Below, piece after piece: positions 41,824 through 51,727 of a stretch of DNA of 64,000 bases. Each line of letters starts with the position of its first letter. Position 1 is the first letter of the stretch. The notes under the pieces were generated by a model. That model had not been told where the DNA came from, ran no database searches, and was given only the letters and a program-made list of their open reading frames with translations. The stretch spans positions 124,001 to 188,000 of the forward strand of contig NZ_JADVKT010000004.1 in NCBI RefSeq assembly GCF_016508255.1, in the 5' to 3' direction. This DNA comes from Acinetobacter calcoaceticus (GTDB taxonomy: Bacteria; Pseudomonadota; Gammaproteobacteria; Pseudomonadales; Moraxellaceae). The translations under genes and the position numbers were made by a program.

Positions 41824-44655
41824 ATGAGCCAAAGTCATATCCGTATTCGAGGCGCACGTACCCATAATTTAAAAAATGTGTCTCTCGATATTCCACGCGA
41901 TAAGTTTGTGGTAATTACGGGGTTATCAGGTTCAGGAAAATCTTCTCTTGCCTTCGATACCCTCTACGCCGAAGGACAACGCCGTTACGTAGAATCACTT
42001 TCGGCCTATGCCCGTCAGTTTTTATCGCAAATGGAAAAACCTGAAGTCGACTCGATCGAAGGTCTGTCTCCAGCCATTGCAATTGAACAAAAATCTACGA
42101 GTCATAACCCACGTTCAACAGTCGGTACCATTACCGAAATTTACGATTACCTGCGCTTACTCTATGCGCGTGTTGGTACGCCGTATTGTCCTGAACATGA
42201 CTTACCCATGGTCGCACAAACGATTTCTGAAATGGTTGATGCGGTAAAAACACTTGAGGAAGGCACAGCACTCATGTTGCTTGCTCCAGTGGTTCGTGAG
42301 CGTAAAGGTGAATACACCAATCTGTTCGAACAATTACAAGGGCAAGGTTTTGTTCGTGCTCGTGTCGATGGCGAAATTATCGATATTGATACGCCACCAG
42401 AACTCGACAAAAAGAAAAAGCACACCATCGAAGTTGTCGTTGACCGCTTTAAAGTGCGTGAAGACTTAGGTAACCGTATTGCTGAATCATTTGAAACTGC
42501 TCTACGTTTAGGCGGTGATATTGCCGTTTTGTCATGGATGAATGGCGAACATCCAGACCGCGTTTTTTCTGCAAAGCACTCATGTCCTGAATGTGATCGT
42601 GCTGTAGCAGAACTTGAGCCACGTTTATTTTCATTTAACAACCCGTTCGGTGCCTGCCCTGTTTGTGATGGCTTAGGTACACGCAGTCACTTTAGTTCTG
42701 AAAAACTGATTCCAAACCCTGATCTTGCCATTAGTGAAGGCGCTATTCGTGGTTGGGATCGTCAGCGTCCATATTACTATTCAATGCTGCAAAAAGTTGC
42801 CGACCATTTTGGTTTCCAACTTGATACGCCTTGGAATCAGTTAGATAAAGATACTCAAAAGAAATTTTTACAAGGTACAGGCAAAGAAAAAGTCGATTTA
42901 AGCTATATCGATGAACGCGGTCGTAAACATACACGCGTGCAACCTTTTGAAGGAATTTTGCCGCACCTTGAACGTCGGTATCGTGAAACTGAAAGTAACT
43001 ACGTGCGTGATGATTTAGCCCAATATCTATCTAATGCAGCGTGTGATGCATGTGATGGTTCACGTTTAAATGAAATTTCACGCAATGTTAAAATTTTAGA
43101 TAAAACCATCGCCCAAATCACTAAAATGTCGATTGGTGATGCTGAACAGTATTATCAAAACGTACAACTTGAAGGTGCCAAAGGTGAAATTGCCGATAAA
43201 ATCTTTAAAGAGATTCGTGAGCGTTTACATTTCTTGGTGAGTGTTGGTCTGAACTATTTGAGCCTAGCTCGTTCTGCCGAAACCTTATCGGGTGGTGAAG
43301 CACAACGTATCCGCTTGGCCTCACAAATTGGTGCAGGTTTAATGGGCGTAATGTATGTCCTTGATGAACCATCGATTGGTCTGCACCAACGCGATAATGA
43401 TCGTCTACTGCAAACCCTGATTCGCTTACGTGATTTAGGCAACACGGTATTAGTCGTTGAACACGATGAAGATGCAATTCGTGCAGCCGACCATATTATT
43501 GATATTGGTCCGGGAGCTGGGATCCATGGTGGTGTGATTATTGCCGAAGGAACTTATGATGAATTAGCTAACCATGCTGACTCACTCACAGGCCAGTACC
43601 TTTCAGGCAAACGCAAAATTGAAATACCAAAACAACGGACTCAATCACCACGCCCAGATGAATTCATCAAACTATCTGGTGCAAGTGGTCATAACCTTAA
43701 AAACGTCGACTTAAAGATTCCGCTCGGCATTATGACCTGTGTAACTGGTGTTTCAGGTTCAGGTAAATCAACACTGATTAACCGTACTCTGCTTCCATTG
43801 GCAGCGACACAACTCAATGGCGCAACGACCTTAACAGCAGAAAAGTTTGACTCAATTGATGGTCTTCAACACCTTGATAAAGTCGTTGATATTGACCAAA
43901 GCCCAATTGGTCGTACGCCACGTTCTAACCCTGCAACTTACACAGGATTATTTACACCAATCCGTGAGTTATTTGCCCAAACACCTGAGGCGAAAGCTCG
44001 TGGCTATAGCGCAGGACGTTTCTCGTTTAACGTGAAAGGCGGACGCTGTGAAGCGTGTGAAGGCGACGGCATGATTAAAGTCGCTATGCACTTCTTGCCC
44101 GATATGTATGTGCCTTGCGATGCATGTCATGGCAAACGCTACAACCGTGAAACGCTTGAAGTTGGCTATAAAGGTAAAAATATTTCTGACGTTTTAGAAA
44201 TGACTGTTGAAGATGCAGCCGAGTTCTTTAATGCAATTCCAGTGATTTTCCGCCGCCTAGAAACTTTAACGCAGGTTGGCTTAGGCTATATTCGTTTAGG
44301 TCAGGCAGCAACTACTCTCTCTGGGGGTGAAGCACAGCGTGTGAAACTCGCACGTGAGTTAGCGAAACGCGACACTGGTAAAACCTTATATATCTTGGAT
44401 GAACCAACCACGGGTCTACATTTCCATGATATTGCTAAGTTACTCGACATTTTGCATGAGCTACGCAACAAGGGTAATACCATTGTGGTGATTGAGCACA
44501 ACCTTGATGTGATTAAAACAGCCGACTGGGTTGTGGACTTAGGCCCTGAAGGTGGTTCAGGCGGTGGGATGATCATTGCCGAAGGCACACCTGAACAAGT
44601 GGCTGAAGTTGAGATTTCCCATACTGGTCGTTTCTTAAAACCGATGCTTAAATAA
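41824..44655 (+). CDS. uvrA: Excinuclease ABC subunit A
   Basis: A 943-residue UvrA, full length. Two ABC ATPase modules: Walker [21 protein letters not shown] near residue 32 and [17 protein letters not shown] in the second half; signatures [12 protein letters not shown] and [12 protein letters not shown]; Walker [13 protein letters not shown] and [12 protein letters not shown]. Zinc-finger cysteines are in [16 protein letters not shown] and [16 protein letters not shown]. It scans DNA for bulky lesions with UvrB. ATG 41824 is chosen since [18 protein letters not shown] is the family start; a TTG at 41812 adds four residues. Confidence 0.98.
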   Translation: MSQSHIRIRGARTHNLKNVSLDIPRDKFVVITGLSGSGKSSLAFDTLYAEGQRRYVESLSAYARQFLSQMEKPEVDSIEGLSPAIAIEQKSTSHNPRSTVGTITEIYDYLRLLYARVGTPYCPEHDLPMVAQTISEMVDAVKTLEEGTALMLLAPVVRERKGEYTNLFEQLQGQGFVRARVDGEIIDIDTPPELDKKKKHTIEVVVDRFKVREDLGNRIAESFETALRLGGDIAVLSWMNGEHPDRVFSAKHSCPECDRAVAELEPRLFSFNNPFGACPVCDGLGTRSHFSSEKLIPNPDLAISEGAIRGWDRQRPYYYSMLQKVADHFGFQLDTPWNQLDKDTQKKFLQGTGKEKVDLSYIDERGRKHTRVQPFEGILPHLERRYRETESNYVRDDLAQYLSNAACDACDGSRLNEISRNVKILDKTIAQITKMSIGDAEQYYQNVQLEGAKGEIADKIFKEIRERLHFLVSVGLNYLSLARSAETLSGGEAQRIRLASQIGAGLMGVMYVLDEPSIGLHQRDNDRLLQTLIRLRDLGNTVLVVEHDEDAIRAADHIIDIGPGAGIHGGVIIAEGTYDELANHADSLTGQYLSGKRKIEIPKQRTQSPRPDEFIKLSGASGHNLKNVDLKIPLGIMTCVTGVSGSGKSTLINRTLLPLAATQLNGATTLTAEKFDSIDGLQHLDKVVDIDQSPIGRTPRSNPATYTGLFTPIRELFAQTPEAKARGYSAGRFSFNVKGGRCEACEGDGMIKVAMHFLPDMYVPCDACHGKRYNRETLEVGYKGKNISDVLEMTVEDAAEFFNAIPVIFRRLETLTQVGLGYIRLGQAATTLSGGEAQRVKLARELAKRDTGKTLYILDEPTTGLHFHDIAKLLDILHELRNKGNTIVVIEHNLDVIKTADWVVDLGPEGGSGGGMIIAEGTPEQVAEVEISHTGRFLKPMLK

Positions 44656-44703
44656 AGTTTAATTAAATTAGGCTAGAAGATTAAATGACCTCTAGCCTGA
44701 TTA

Positions 44704-45660
44704 TTATTCACCCAATTCTTCTTCTAAACTCTCTAAACGGCCATAATTAAATTTATGTGCGGGAATAAAAATATAATCTAATTCTGAAGTATTTATAAAA
44801 ATTGACCTATGATACCCCTCTGTAGGTAAATAGATAATTTCGTCTGCATCTTCTGGATCTATTTCAAGACAGGAAAAAGCCTCATACAACTTTCGATCCT
44901 CAAACATCGGCTCTCTTCTTATTTTTCCATTAGCAAATTGCCATTGAATTTCTGTGGCTCTGGCATACAATTTTTTTAATTGTTTAGATGCATCTCTTTT
45001 AACCTTTTCCCTATCTTCCTTCTTTATATGATCTTGTTCAATTAATGCATCTAATTCCTCTTCGGTTAAAAGTATTTTCTTTACATAGTTTTTTACTTTT
45101 TCTTCACTTATTAGATCTGTTACATGCTCTAAACACTCTATATTCTCTATAACCAGCCACTCCTCATCTTCAATTCTATCCAATCCTAACCAATCTTTAT
45201 ATTTTTCAGGCCCAAAAGTATCAAATGCTTCACTTGAGAGATAAACATCTTGTATTGAAGCTCGACGAATAAAAGCGATTCTATTATCTAGAGATTCAAC
45301 AGCTATAAAGTCGCCTTTACCATGTAATCGATAATGTAGTCTAGATCTTTCAGCCTCAGTAATTGGGAATAAAAGTCCTTTTCCAGATCTGAAATGAAAT
45401 GCTATTTCTCCAAAATATGTATTTTCATCACTAATCTCATCATGAATTCCTAAATTATCAAAAGGTCGAGGATTACCAAGTATTTCATCTACAGTTGAAT
45501 TTAGAATTTTCGCTAATTTTGCTTGCTTACTCTTAGGAATAGAGGCAGCTCCAGACTCCCAACGTTGATAATTAGGCTGGCTAATTCCCATAGCTTCTGC
45601 AACTGCATTTTGAGTCATCATTCTTGCCAATCGAACTTTTTTTAGAGCTGATAATTTCAT
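44704..45660 (-). CDS. XRE-type HTH protein with large uncharacterised C-terminal domain
   Basis: A 318-residue protein. Residues 5-62 are a clear Cro/CI HTH (LARMMTQNAVAEAMGISQPN, YQRWESGAASIPKSKQAKLA). The rest is charged and alpha/beta, with SEEKVKNYVKKILLTEEELD and a C-terminal beta-rich part ending FIPAHKFNYGRLESLEEELG; no known domain is recognised. The gene is AT-rich compared with uvrA next to it, suggesting recent acquisition. Palindromic boxes right upstream (45671-45700) suggest autoregulation. It may be an orphan regulator of a phage or plasmid element. Confidence 0.75.
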   Translation of the reverse strand: MKLSALKKVRLARMMTQNAVAEAMGISQPNYQRWESGAASIPKSKQAKLAKILNSTVDEILGNPRPFDNLGIHDEISDENTYFGEIAFHFRSGKGLLFPITEAERSRLHYRLHGKGDFIAVESLDNRIAFIRRASIQDVYLSSEAFDTFGPEKYKDWLGLDRIEDEEWLVIENIECLEHVTDLISEEKVKNYVKKILLTEEELDALIEQDHIKKEDREKVKRDASKQLKKLYARATEIQWQFANGKIRREPMFEDRKLYEAFSCLEIDPEDADEIIYLPTEGYHRSIFINTSELDYIFIPAHKFNYGRLESLEEELGE

Positions 45661-45670
45661 TACTAAAATT

Positions 45671-45700
45671 TATACGTATAACTTATACAAAAAGGTATAC
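45671..45700. promoter_or_regulatory. Palindromic operator cluster upstream of the XRE-type gene
   Basis: Perfect palindrome TATACGTATA (45671-45680) overlapping GTATAACTTATAC (45676-45688), with GGTATAC at 45694-45700. Starts 10 bp before the start codon on the minus strand, consistent with autorepression. Confidence 0.5.
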
Positions 45701-45913
45701 TCTATTTAAAACCATGTCAACTCACAGAAAACCAAGTTAAAAATTCAACACTAAGAATAAATAGAATAGCCCATAAGACAAAATCAATAAAAAACAAAAC
45801 AATTAATTGAAAATATTATTAAAAAAAGAGCACTTGGAACTTTAATGGTAAGGTAAAAAATCTGCATACAAAAAGAAGTTTTATGAATTCTTCTATGAAA
45901 TAATATTAAAATC

Positions 45914-47623
45914 TTACCCCTCAACCACATTTCGGCCTCGCGCCTTAGCTCTTAATAAAAAGCGATCAGCTTTCTCTAATAGTTCCATCCAGCTTGCTGC
46001 TCCAATTGCAAAACCAATACTGACCGACACATGTAGCTTTTCAGTTGTATTAGGCAACTCAATTTGAGCACGTGAAATAGCGATGCGGATTTTCTCTGCG
46101 ATTAAACGTGCATCTTCAAATTGAATCTGCTCAAGCAATATTAAAAATTCATCTCCGCCATAACGAACAATTAAATCTGAACTTCGGATATTTTGCTTCA
46201 ATTGCTCGGCAATACTAACAATGACCTGATCACCTACAATATGCCCATATTGATCATTCACCTGTTTAAAGCGATCAATGTCGATAATCATTAAACATGT
46301 TTGCGTAAATTTTTGAGGGTAACTTTCAACAATTTTTAAATATTCAGATAAAGCTAGGCGGTTGGACACACCCGTTAAAGGGTCTGTATTGGCAATATTC
46401 TTTAATTGAAATTCAAAAGCATCACGTTGTTGCAACATACGCTGTAATCGATCAATGGCCTCAAATAGAGAGAAAAACTCACCTTTTTTTGTAATATTAA
46501 CCTCATCAACACAATGATCGGAATGATGAGATAAGTCTAAAATTAAAGTCCTCGCTTTTATTAACGGGGAAAACACTCTTCTTTGCGCATAATTAAGCGT
46601 AAGTAACGCTGTAGCCAAAGAAATTAAAGAAATTAATAAAGTTAAAAGAAAACCATTTCGAGCAATTACATTTTCTTGAGTTGCAATCACCACACTTTCA
46701 TTAAGGATATATGTTTGTAGATCGACTACAGTCGTAAATTTCCCCACAATTGCTTCGGTTAACTGAGTACCATTTAAAAAATATGGTTCACCTTTTTGGC
46801 TTTCGTCCAAAAGCCTTTCCACAATTGGAATGCCCTTGTCTATAAACTCTAATTTCACACGTGAATATAAGTGTTGGTATTCCGGAGTTTTAGCCTGTTC
46901 CGGCTGTAAGGTATCTACCAAAACCCATAAATATCTAGCTTGATGTTGAGTTTGCAGAGAACGTGCACGGTTATTACTTGGAATCTCTTCGTTAAAACTT
47001 ACAGGAGCAATAATATTAGATGCCATCCGCCCTGCCTGATCTCGCATATCGGTCAGAACGATAATGAGCGTAAAGTAATTAGAAATACGGCTGTCTTTAC
47101 TTTTTAATTGCAGCATAAGTTTTTGCAGTATTTCCCTACAATTATCCCATGCCCCAAACATCCCTAAAATAGCATTATCCATTTGGATAGAAGTTCTTGC
47201 TCCAGATGGAGTTTCACCATAATAATCAACTACATTACGGGCTTGTCTAAGATTTTCTTTCAAATTGTTTTGCAGATCATTTGCTAATGAAACATAACCT
47301 GCTTCTTTTAAGATAAGAATGCTTGTATCAATTTGCGTATCAACAATTAAACGAAATTTTTTTAATTCTTGCTGATTCTTTAATAAATCATCAGGACTAC
47401 TCGACATCATTTTGTTGGCGGGAGCACGCTCCTTAGAAATTTTATAAGCAATATCAGCCACGGCTCTTAAACTTTTTATTTCGGCTAAGGCTTGTCTAGT
47501 TTTTATATAATCCTGATAGCTTCCCACAATAAGCGGTATTGCCATGAATAATAAGGACAAAATAATAACCAGCATAAAAAAGAACAGTCGATTACTAATA
47601 TGCTCTGAACGTAATCCAGACAT
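45914..47623 (-). CDS. Membrane-bound diguanylate cyclase (GGDEF)
   Basis: A 569-residue protein: N-terminal transmembrane helix (FFFMLVIILSLLFMAIPLIV), a periplasmic helical sensory region of about 270 residues, a second transmembrane helix (NGFLLTLLISLISLATALLT), a short linker and a C-terminal GGDEF domain with intact active site RYGGDEF near residues 485-491 and an inhibitory I-site RSSD five residues before it. It should make cyclic di-GMP from GTP in response to an extracytoplasmic cue and be product-inhibited. No EAL domain. Stands alone. Confidence 0.93.
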   Translation of the reverse strand: MSGLRSEHISNRLFFFMLVIILSLLFMAIPLIVGSYQDYIKTRQALAEIKSLRAVADIAYKISKERAPANKMMSSSPDDLLKNQQELKKFRLIVDTQIDTSILILKEAGYVSLANDLQNNLKENLRQARNVVDYYGETPSGARTSIQMDNAILGMFGAWDNCREILQKLMLQLKSKDSRISNYFTLIIVLTDMRDQAGRMASNIIAPVSFNEEIPSNNRARSLQTQHQARYLWVLVDTLQPEQAKTPEYQHLYSRVKLEFIDKGIPIVERLLDESQKGEPYFLNGTQLTEAIVGKFTTVVDLQTYILNESVVIATQENVIARNGFLLTLLISLISLATALLTLNYAQRRVFSPLIKARTLILDLSHHSDHCVDEVNITKKGEFFSLFEAIDRLQRMLQQRDAFEFQLKNIANTDPLTGVSNRLALSEYLKIVESYPQKFTQTCLMIIDIDRFKQVNDQYGHIVGDQVIVSIAEQLKQNIRSSDLIVRYGGDEFLILLEQIQFEDARLIAEKIRIAISRAQIELPNTTEKLHVSVSIGFAIGAASWMELLEKADRFLLRAKARGRNVVEG

Positions 47624-47879
47624 TTCTAGCTGATACTCCGTAAATGTCCTGCCATTTTTACTACTATATAAATTAGGCTTAAATCCATCCTAGCATTTTA
47701 ATAACTAGAATTTCATCAATAAAACCTTCATTTCTCTTTTAATAATTATAGGGTTCCTACATTTTAGTAAGCTTAAATAATAAACGATATCGAAAAATTA
47801 AATGGCTTTTATAAAAAAACTCTGTTTTACAGATTAAAAAAATTTAGTAATGATAATAAAACGAATTTAGTTATCCTCT

Positions 47880-47932
47880 TGGATGCACTTCTCCCAGCAT
47901 CCACTGCCCAGCTTTAAGCTGGGTTCTTTTTA
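47880..47932 (+). ncRNA. Candidate small RNA 3' end: hairpin plus intrinsic terminator
   Basis: Two consecutive hairpins: TGGATGC/GCATCCA (47880-47903, 10-nt loop) and CCCAGC-TTTAA-GCTGGG (47907-47923) followed by TTCTTTTT. The second is a good intrinsic terminator although no protein gene ends here on the plus strand, so it probably ends a non-coding transcript starting somewhere in 47700-47880. CCCAGC also occurs in the first loop (47893-47898), allowing alternative pairing with GCTGGG. Confidence 0.45.
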
Positions 47933-48002
47933 ATCTATTATTTTCCAGTAAATTTCATATAACTTTTCTTATAATTTTAAGATTTTCTTATAGATAAAAA
48001 AA

Positions 48003-48096
48003 AGCTCAACCTTGGGGAAAGCTGAGCTCGTAAAATCTGATGTGCTACACACATCGTATCTGGGCAAGCACTTTAAATCCTAAAAACGTTAGGTAG
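48003..48096 (+). other. Hairpin pair with 18-codon frame resembling the satellite-leader ORF
   Basis: Hairpins AGCTCA/TGAGCT (48003-48028) and GATGTG/CACATC (48039-48055). ATG 48040 opens a frame of 18 codons starting MCYTHRIW, matching MCYMHR of the ORF at 6025; the DNA AATCTGATGTGCTA and CATCG is shared at the same spacing. No good ribosome-binding site is seen. Possibly a decayed copy of the same leader element. Confidence 0.3.
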
Positions 48097-48565
48097 TGAA
48101 CTTTGCAATTGAATTATGTGACTTATCTCTACTTTTGTAAAGTCGATTAAATTAATCAGAATTAAAAATTTAATCGATTTTTCAACTTAAAATAGAGATT
48201 TCTTTTATCTTATTCACTTATATAATAATTAAAAATAGTTAAATTTTTTAGCTAAACTAATCTAAATATTGTTAACTATTCCTCAAAATATTACAAATCC
48301 GACAAGAAAATGGTGTTTTTTTACTCACATTGTAAACAATATTATACTTTAATGAACGTTAAAAACGATTGTCATAATCATTTTTTCCAATTATAATTGT
48401 AATCACTTTTAAACATTTGCCTAGTAATTCCCTATGAAATATAATTATTAGCCTATTGTAAATGTTCATTTTTTTATCAGGTTGACAATTTATTTTTTAT
48501 TTGATTACTTTTTAATCAATTTTAACATAAATGCCAAATATCTTTAACATTCCTTTTTTTCATTA

Positions 48566-48593
48566 TTGACTTCATAAATTGTTACAATACAAT
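48566..48593 (+). promoter_or_regulatory. Putative sigma-70 promoter of omp33-36
   Basis: TTGACT (48566-48571) and TACAAT (48588-48593) with a 16-bp spacer, about 40 bp before the porin start codon. Confidence 0.55.
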
Positions 48594-48631
48594 GACCCCA
48601 GCTTTATCTCTTGTTATTGCTGGAAATGATT

Positions 48632-49534
48632 ATGAAAAAACTTGGTTTAGCCACTGCTGTATTATTAGCCATGACCGGTGCTCATGCTTATCAATTTGAA
48701 GTTCAAGGTCAATCTGAATATGTTGACACAACTGCAAACGATAAAAACTACACTGGTGACGTTGCTGGTACATTCTATTTAAAAAATGTTGATACCGCTA
48801 AAGGTCCTTTAGCTGAAGCAGCTTTCTTAAACCAAGCATCTAGCGTGTCTTTAGGTTATAGCTATCAACAATATGACCAAAACAACGGTTTAAACTACCG
48901 TGTAGGTACATACGGCGTTAAAGGTGAGGCGTACATTCCAACTCCTTACGTTCCTGCATACGCTAGCGCAACTTATAACCACACTGACGTTGACGGTAAA
49001 AACGCAATTTCACGTGATGACCAAGGCGACCGTTATGCGCTAGAAGTTGGTGCAATGTTGTTACCTAACTTCTTGATGGCTGTTGGTTATACAAATGTTG
49101 CTAACCAATTCGCTTTAGATAACTTCGGTATCATCAGCAACGGTATCTACTCTGCTGTTAACCAAACTGCTGCGATCCAAAACGACCAAGATGCTGTTAC
49201 AGCACGTGCTAAATATGTAGGTCCAATCGATGGAACTAACATGGCAATTGGTTTTGAAGCTGCTGGTGCTTTCGGTCAAGAAAACCAATACGGTTTAAAA
49301 ACTGACCTTTACTTAACTCCTAAGTTAAGCGTTGGTGCTGCATTCATCGGTAACGACGGCGTAGCAAACATCAAAGGCAATGACCTTGGTGAATTCCGTC
49401 AAGCTTGGGGCGGTAACGTAAACTACTTCATTACTCCAGCTCTTGCTGTTGGTGCGTCTTACATGAAAGCTGACGTTAAAAAGTCTAGCTACGACACACA
49501 AACTATCGGCTTAAATGCTAAATTCCGTTTCTAA
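48632..49534 (+). CDS. omp33-36: Outer membrane porin Omp33-36
   Basis: A 300-residue outer-membrane beta-barrel recognised as the Acinetobacter Omp33-36 (Omp34) porin: signal peptide KKLGLATAVLLAMTGAHA, mature start YQFEVQGQSEYVDTTANDKN, conserved YASATYNHTDVDGKNAISRD and a C-terminal aromatic residue in GLNAKFRF. It forms a water/small-solute channel; loss is associated with carbapenem resistance and it acts as a virulence factor in A. baumannii. ATG 48632 is chosen over an in-frame upstream start since it gives the correct signal peptide. The surface loops differ from what I remember of the A. baumannii protein, hinting at another species of the complex or an allele. Confidence 0.85.
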   Translation: MKKLGLATAVLLAMTGAHAYQFEVQGQSEYVDTTANDKNYTGDVAGTFYLKNVDTAKGPLAEAAFLNQASSVSLGYSYQQYDQNNGLNYRVGTYGVKGEAYIPTPYVPAYASATYNHTDVDGKNAISRDDQGDRYALEVGAMLLPNFLMAVGYTNVANQFALDNFGIISNGIYSAVNQTAAIQNDQDAVTARAKYVGPIDGTNMAIGFEAAGAFGQENQYGLKTDLYLTPKLSVGAAFIGNDGVANIKGNDLGEFRQAWGGNVNYFITPALAVGASYMKADVKKSSYDTQTIGLNAKFRF

Positions 49535-49557
49535 TCTAATTTAGAAATTGAATTAAA

Positions 49558-49586
49558 AAAAAGGACTCAGTTGAGTCCTTTTTTTA
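49558..49586 (+). terminator. Bidirectional intrinsic terminator
   Basis: AAGGACTC-AGTT-GAGTCCTT hairpin with A-run before and T-run after, between the porin gene and the convergent BCCT gene. Confidence 0.95.
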
Positions 49587-49592
49587 TAGCTA

Positions 49593-51560
49593 TTAACTAC
49601 GTACGACATTTAAGAAATATAAGTGACGTTCGTACTGATCAATAATGTCTTGAATTAAATCTTCTTGCGTCCAATCCATTACATCATAGTTCTGGCCGCC
49701 CTCTCTTAAGAAGACCTCAGCTTGAAAATATTGCCCATCTTCAGCTTCCATACGTCCAATTAAAAAACTTGGCGGCACTGTTTCACGTGGAACAACTTTA
49801 TAAATAAAATTAATTTCATTGTGATGGTCTACTCTAAGCTGCATACCATCTTCAAGTTGGCTAATTGAAACTTCTAAATGACGCCGTCTCAATTCATGTT
49901 GAATATTTTCAAATGCACGACCCACTTGCTTTTCAATATATTCACGTACTTCTTCTTCATTATGAGGATAGTGCATGATTAATCCCAAACGCTGTTGCCA
50001 GCTTCGTGGATTATGAATGGCACGTGGTGTAATCCGTGCTTCCTGAATGGATGTCATTTTCGTAACATCAAGATGTAAGGCTTTTATTAGCCCCCAACTC
50101 ATTAAGAGCATAACCACAGTAAACGGTAATGCACTCATAATGATAGAAGCTTGAAGTGCAGCCAAGCCGCCGACTAGCAATAAAATAATTGCGAGTACAG
50201 CCATGAGTACTGTCCAGAACAAACGCTGCCAAGTCGGTGAATTTTCAGTTTTCGCAGTTAAGTAGTCAGTCACTAAAGCACCTGAATCGGCAGAAGTCAC
50301 AAAAAATAAAACCACTAAAACAGTTGCCAAGACATTCATAACCCCAGACCATGGTAAATGACCCAAAAATTCAAATAATGCAACTGATGAATCTTGCTGA
50401 ACAGCCTGAATTAACGTCGTTTGATGTTCATGAATAATGCTAAATAACGCAGCATTTCCTAAAAAGCCCATCCAAATAATGGTAAAGCCTGTCGGTATGA
50501 GTAAAACCCCAACAATAAATTCTCGAATGGTACGGCCACGTGAAACTCTGGCAATAAACATTCCCACAAATGGCGACCAAGAAATCCACCAAGCCCAGTA
50601 CAAAATTGTCCAACCACCAATCCATCCATTCGGCTGATAGGCATATAAATTGAATGTCATGGTAAAAAGGTTAGAGATATATTGCCCAGTGTTTTGAATA
50701 GTCGTTTGAAGTAAATAAATACTCGGACCAGCAATAAAAACAAATACTAATAATATTAAAGCTAAGACTAAGTTTAATTCCGATAAACGTTTTACCCCTT
50801 TATCAAGACCTAAAAATACGGATAAAGAAGCTAAAATGCTCACAAAAATAATGAGTAGAATTTGAATATGAGTACTTTGCTCTATACCAAATAAATAATG
50901 CAGACCGGAGTTGATCTGGGTTACCCCAAAGCCAAGTGATGTCGCGACACCAAATACAGTTCCAATCGTTGCGAAAATATCGATACTATCGCCCCATGGA
51001 CCATAAATCTTTTTCCCGATAAGAGGATAAAGTGCAGAGCGAGTCTTCAAAGGTAAATTATGTCTATAGGCAAAGTAAGCCAAAGCCAACCCAACTACAG
51101 CGTAAATTGCCCAAGCATGTAACCCCCAATGGAAAAAGGTTACTCTTAGTGCTTGCTGTGCTGCATCAATGGTTTGGGCCTCACCACTTGGTGGGGTAAC
51201 GTAATGCATGACAGGTTCTGCAACGCCGAAAAACATTAACCCAATCCCCATGCCTGCGGTAAACAGCATGGCAAACCAAGACCCATTATTATAATCAGGC
51301 TGACTATGATCAGGCCCTAATTTAATGCGTCCAATCGATGAACAGGCGATATAAATCAACAAGATCAGAAAGAAGGCAACAGATAAAACATAGAACCAGC
51401 TAAATGAATCAGTGATCCATTGTTTCAATTGTTGCGTTAAAAGTTCAAAAGAACTCGGAGCGATCACAACCACTGCTAAAAACAAAGCAATAATAATGAC
51501 CGTACCAAAAAATACGTTAGGATTAACGTTTGCGAACCAACTAGATTGTTTGGAAGGCAT
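49593..51560 (-). CDS. betT: BCCT-family betaine/choline/carnitine transporter
   Basis: A 655-residue BCCT transporter with twelve transmembrane segments. GIGLMFFGVAEPVMHY and WTILYWAWWISWSPFVGMFI are the family signatures (the tryptophan-rich substrate box). A soluble C-terminal tail of about 130 residues, as in BetT choline transporters that respond to osmolarity, is present. Takes up choline (or betaine/carnitine) with protons or sodium. No bet genes for choline oxidation adjoin, so choline specificity is inferred from the BetT-like length. Gene symbol is tentative. Confidence 0.85.
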   Translation of the reverse strand: MPSKQSSWFANVNPNVFFGTVIIIALFLAVVVIAPSSFELLTQQLKQWITDSFSWFYVLSVAFFLILLIYIACSSIGRIKLGPDHSQPDYNNGSWFAMLFTAGMGIGLMFFGVAEPVMHYVTPPSGEAQTIDAAQQALRVTFFHWGLHAWAIYAVVGLALAYFAYRHNLPLKTRSALYPLIGKKIYGPWGDSIDIFATIGTVFGVATSLGFGVTQINSGLHYLFGIEQSTHIQILLIIFVSILASLSVFLGLDKGVKRLSELNLVLALILLVFVFIAGPSIYLLQTTIQNTGQYISNLFTMTFNLYAYQPNGWIGGWTILYWAWWISWSPFVGMFIARVSRGRTIREFIVGVLLIPTGFTIIWMGFLGNAALFSIIHEHQTTLIQAVQQDSSVALFEFLGHLPWSGVMNVLATVLVVLFFVTSADSGALVTDYLTAKTENSPTWQRLFWTVLMAVLAIILLLVGGLAALQASIIMSALPFTVVMLLMSWGLIKALHLDVTKMTSIQEARITPRAIHNPRSWQQRLGLIMHYPHNEEEVREYIEKQVGRAFENIQHELRRRHLEVSISQLEDGMQLRVDHHNEINFIYKVVPRETVPPSFLIGRMEAEDGQYFQAEVFLREGGQNYDVMDWTQEDLIQDIIDQYERHLYFLNVVRS

Positions 51561-51727
51561 AAATCCTCCATGTTATTTTAATGACGAGTGACAGGCTTAA
51601 ATGCCAATAAGATATTCATAGAATGAACAAAGCTAGGGCTTTCAATAGAGAAAGCCGATAACACTCTAAATAAACTTAAAGAATATTGCAGTTACAAAGG
51701 TGTAAATAAATTAAAACACCTCCTACA

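Larger units (their letters stand above)
47624..48565. other. Long intergenic region with structured elements
   Basis: About 940 bp without a supported protein gene apart from a doubtful 18-codon frame. It contains the candidate small RNA/terminator at 47880-47932, a hairpin pair at 48003-48055 and a very AT-rich 300-bp segment before the porin promoter. Confidence 0.5.

Noticed and set aside
42162..42641. 159-residue antisense frame in uvrA
   Set aside because: Opposite-strand shadow of a conserved gene with Ser/Arg-rich random composition.
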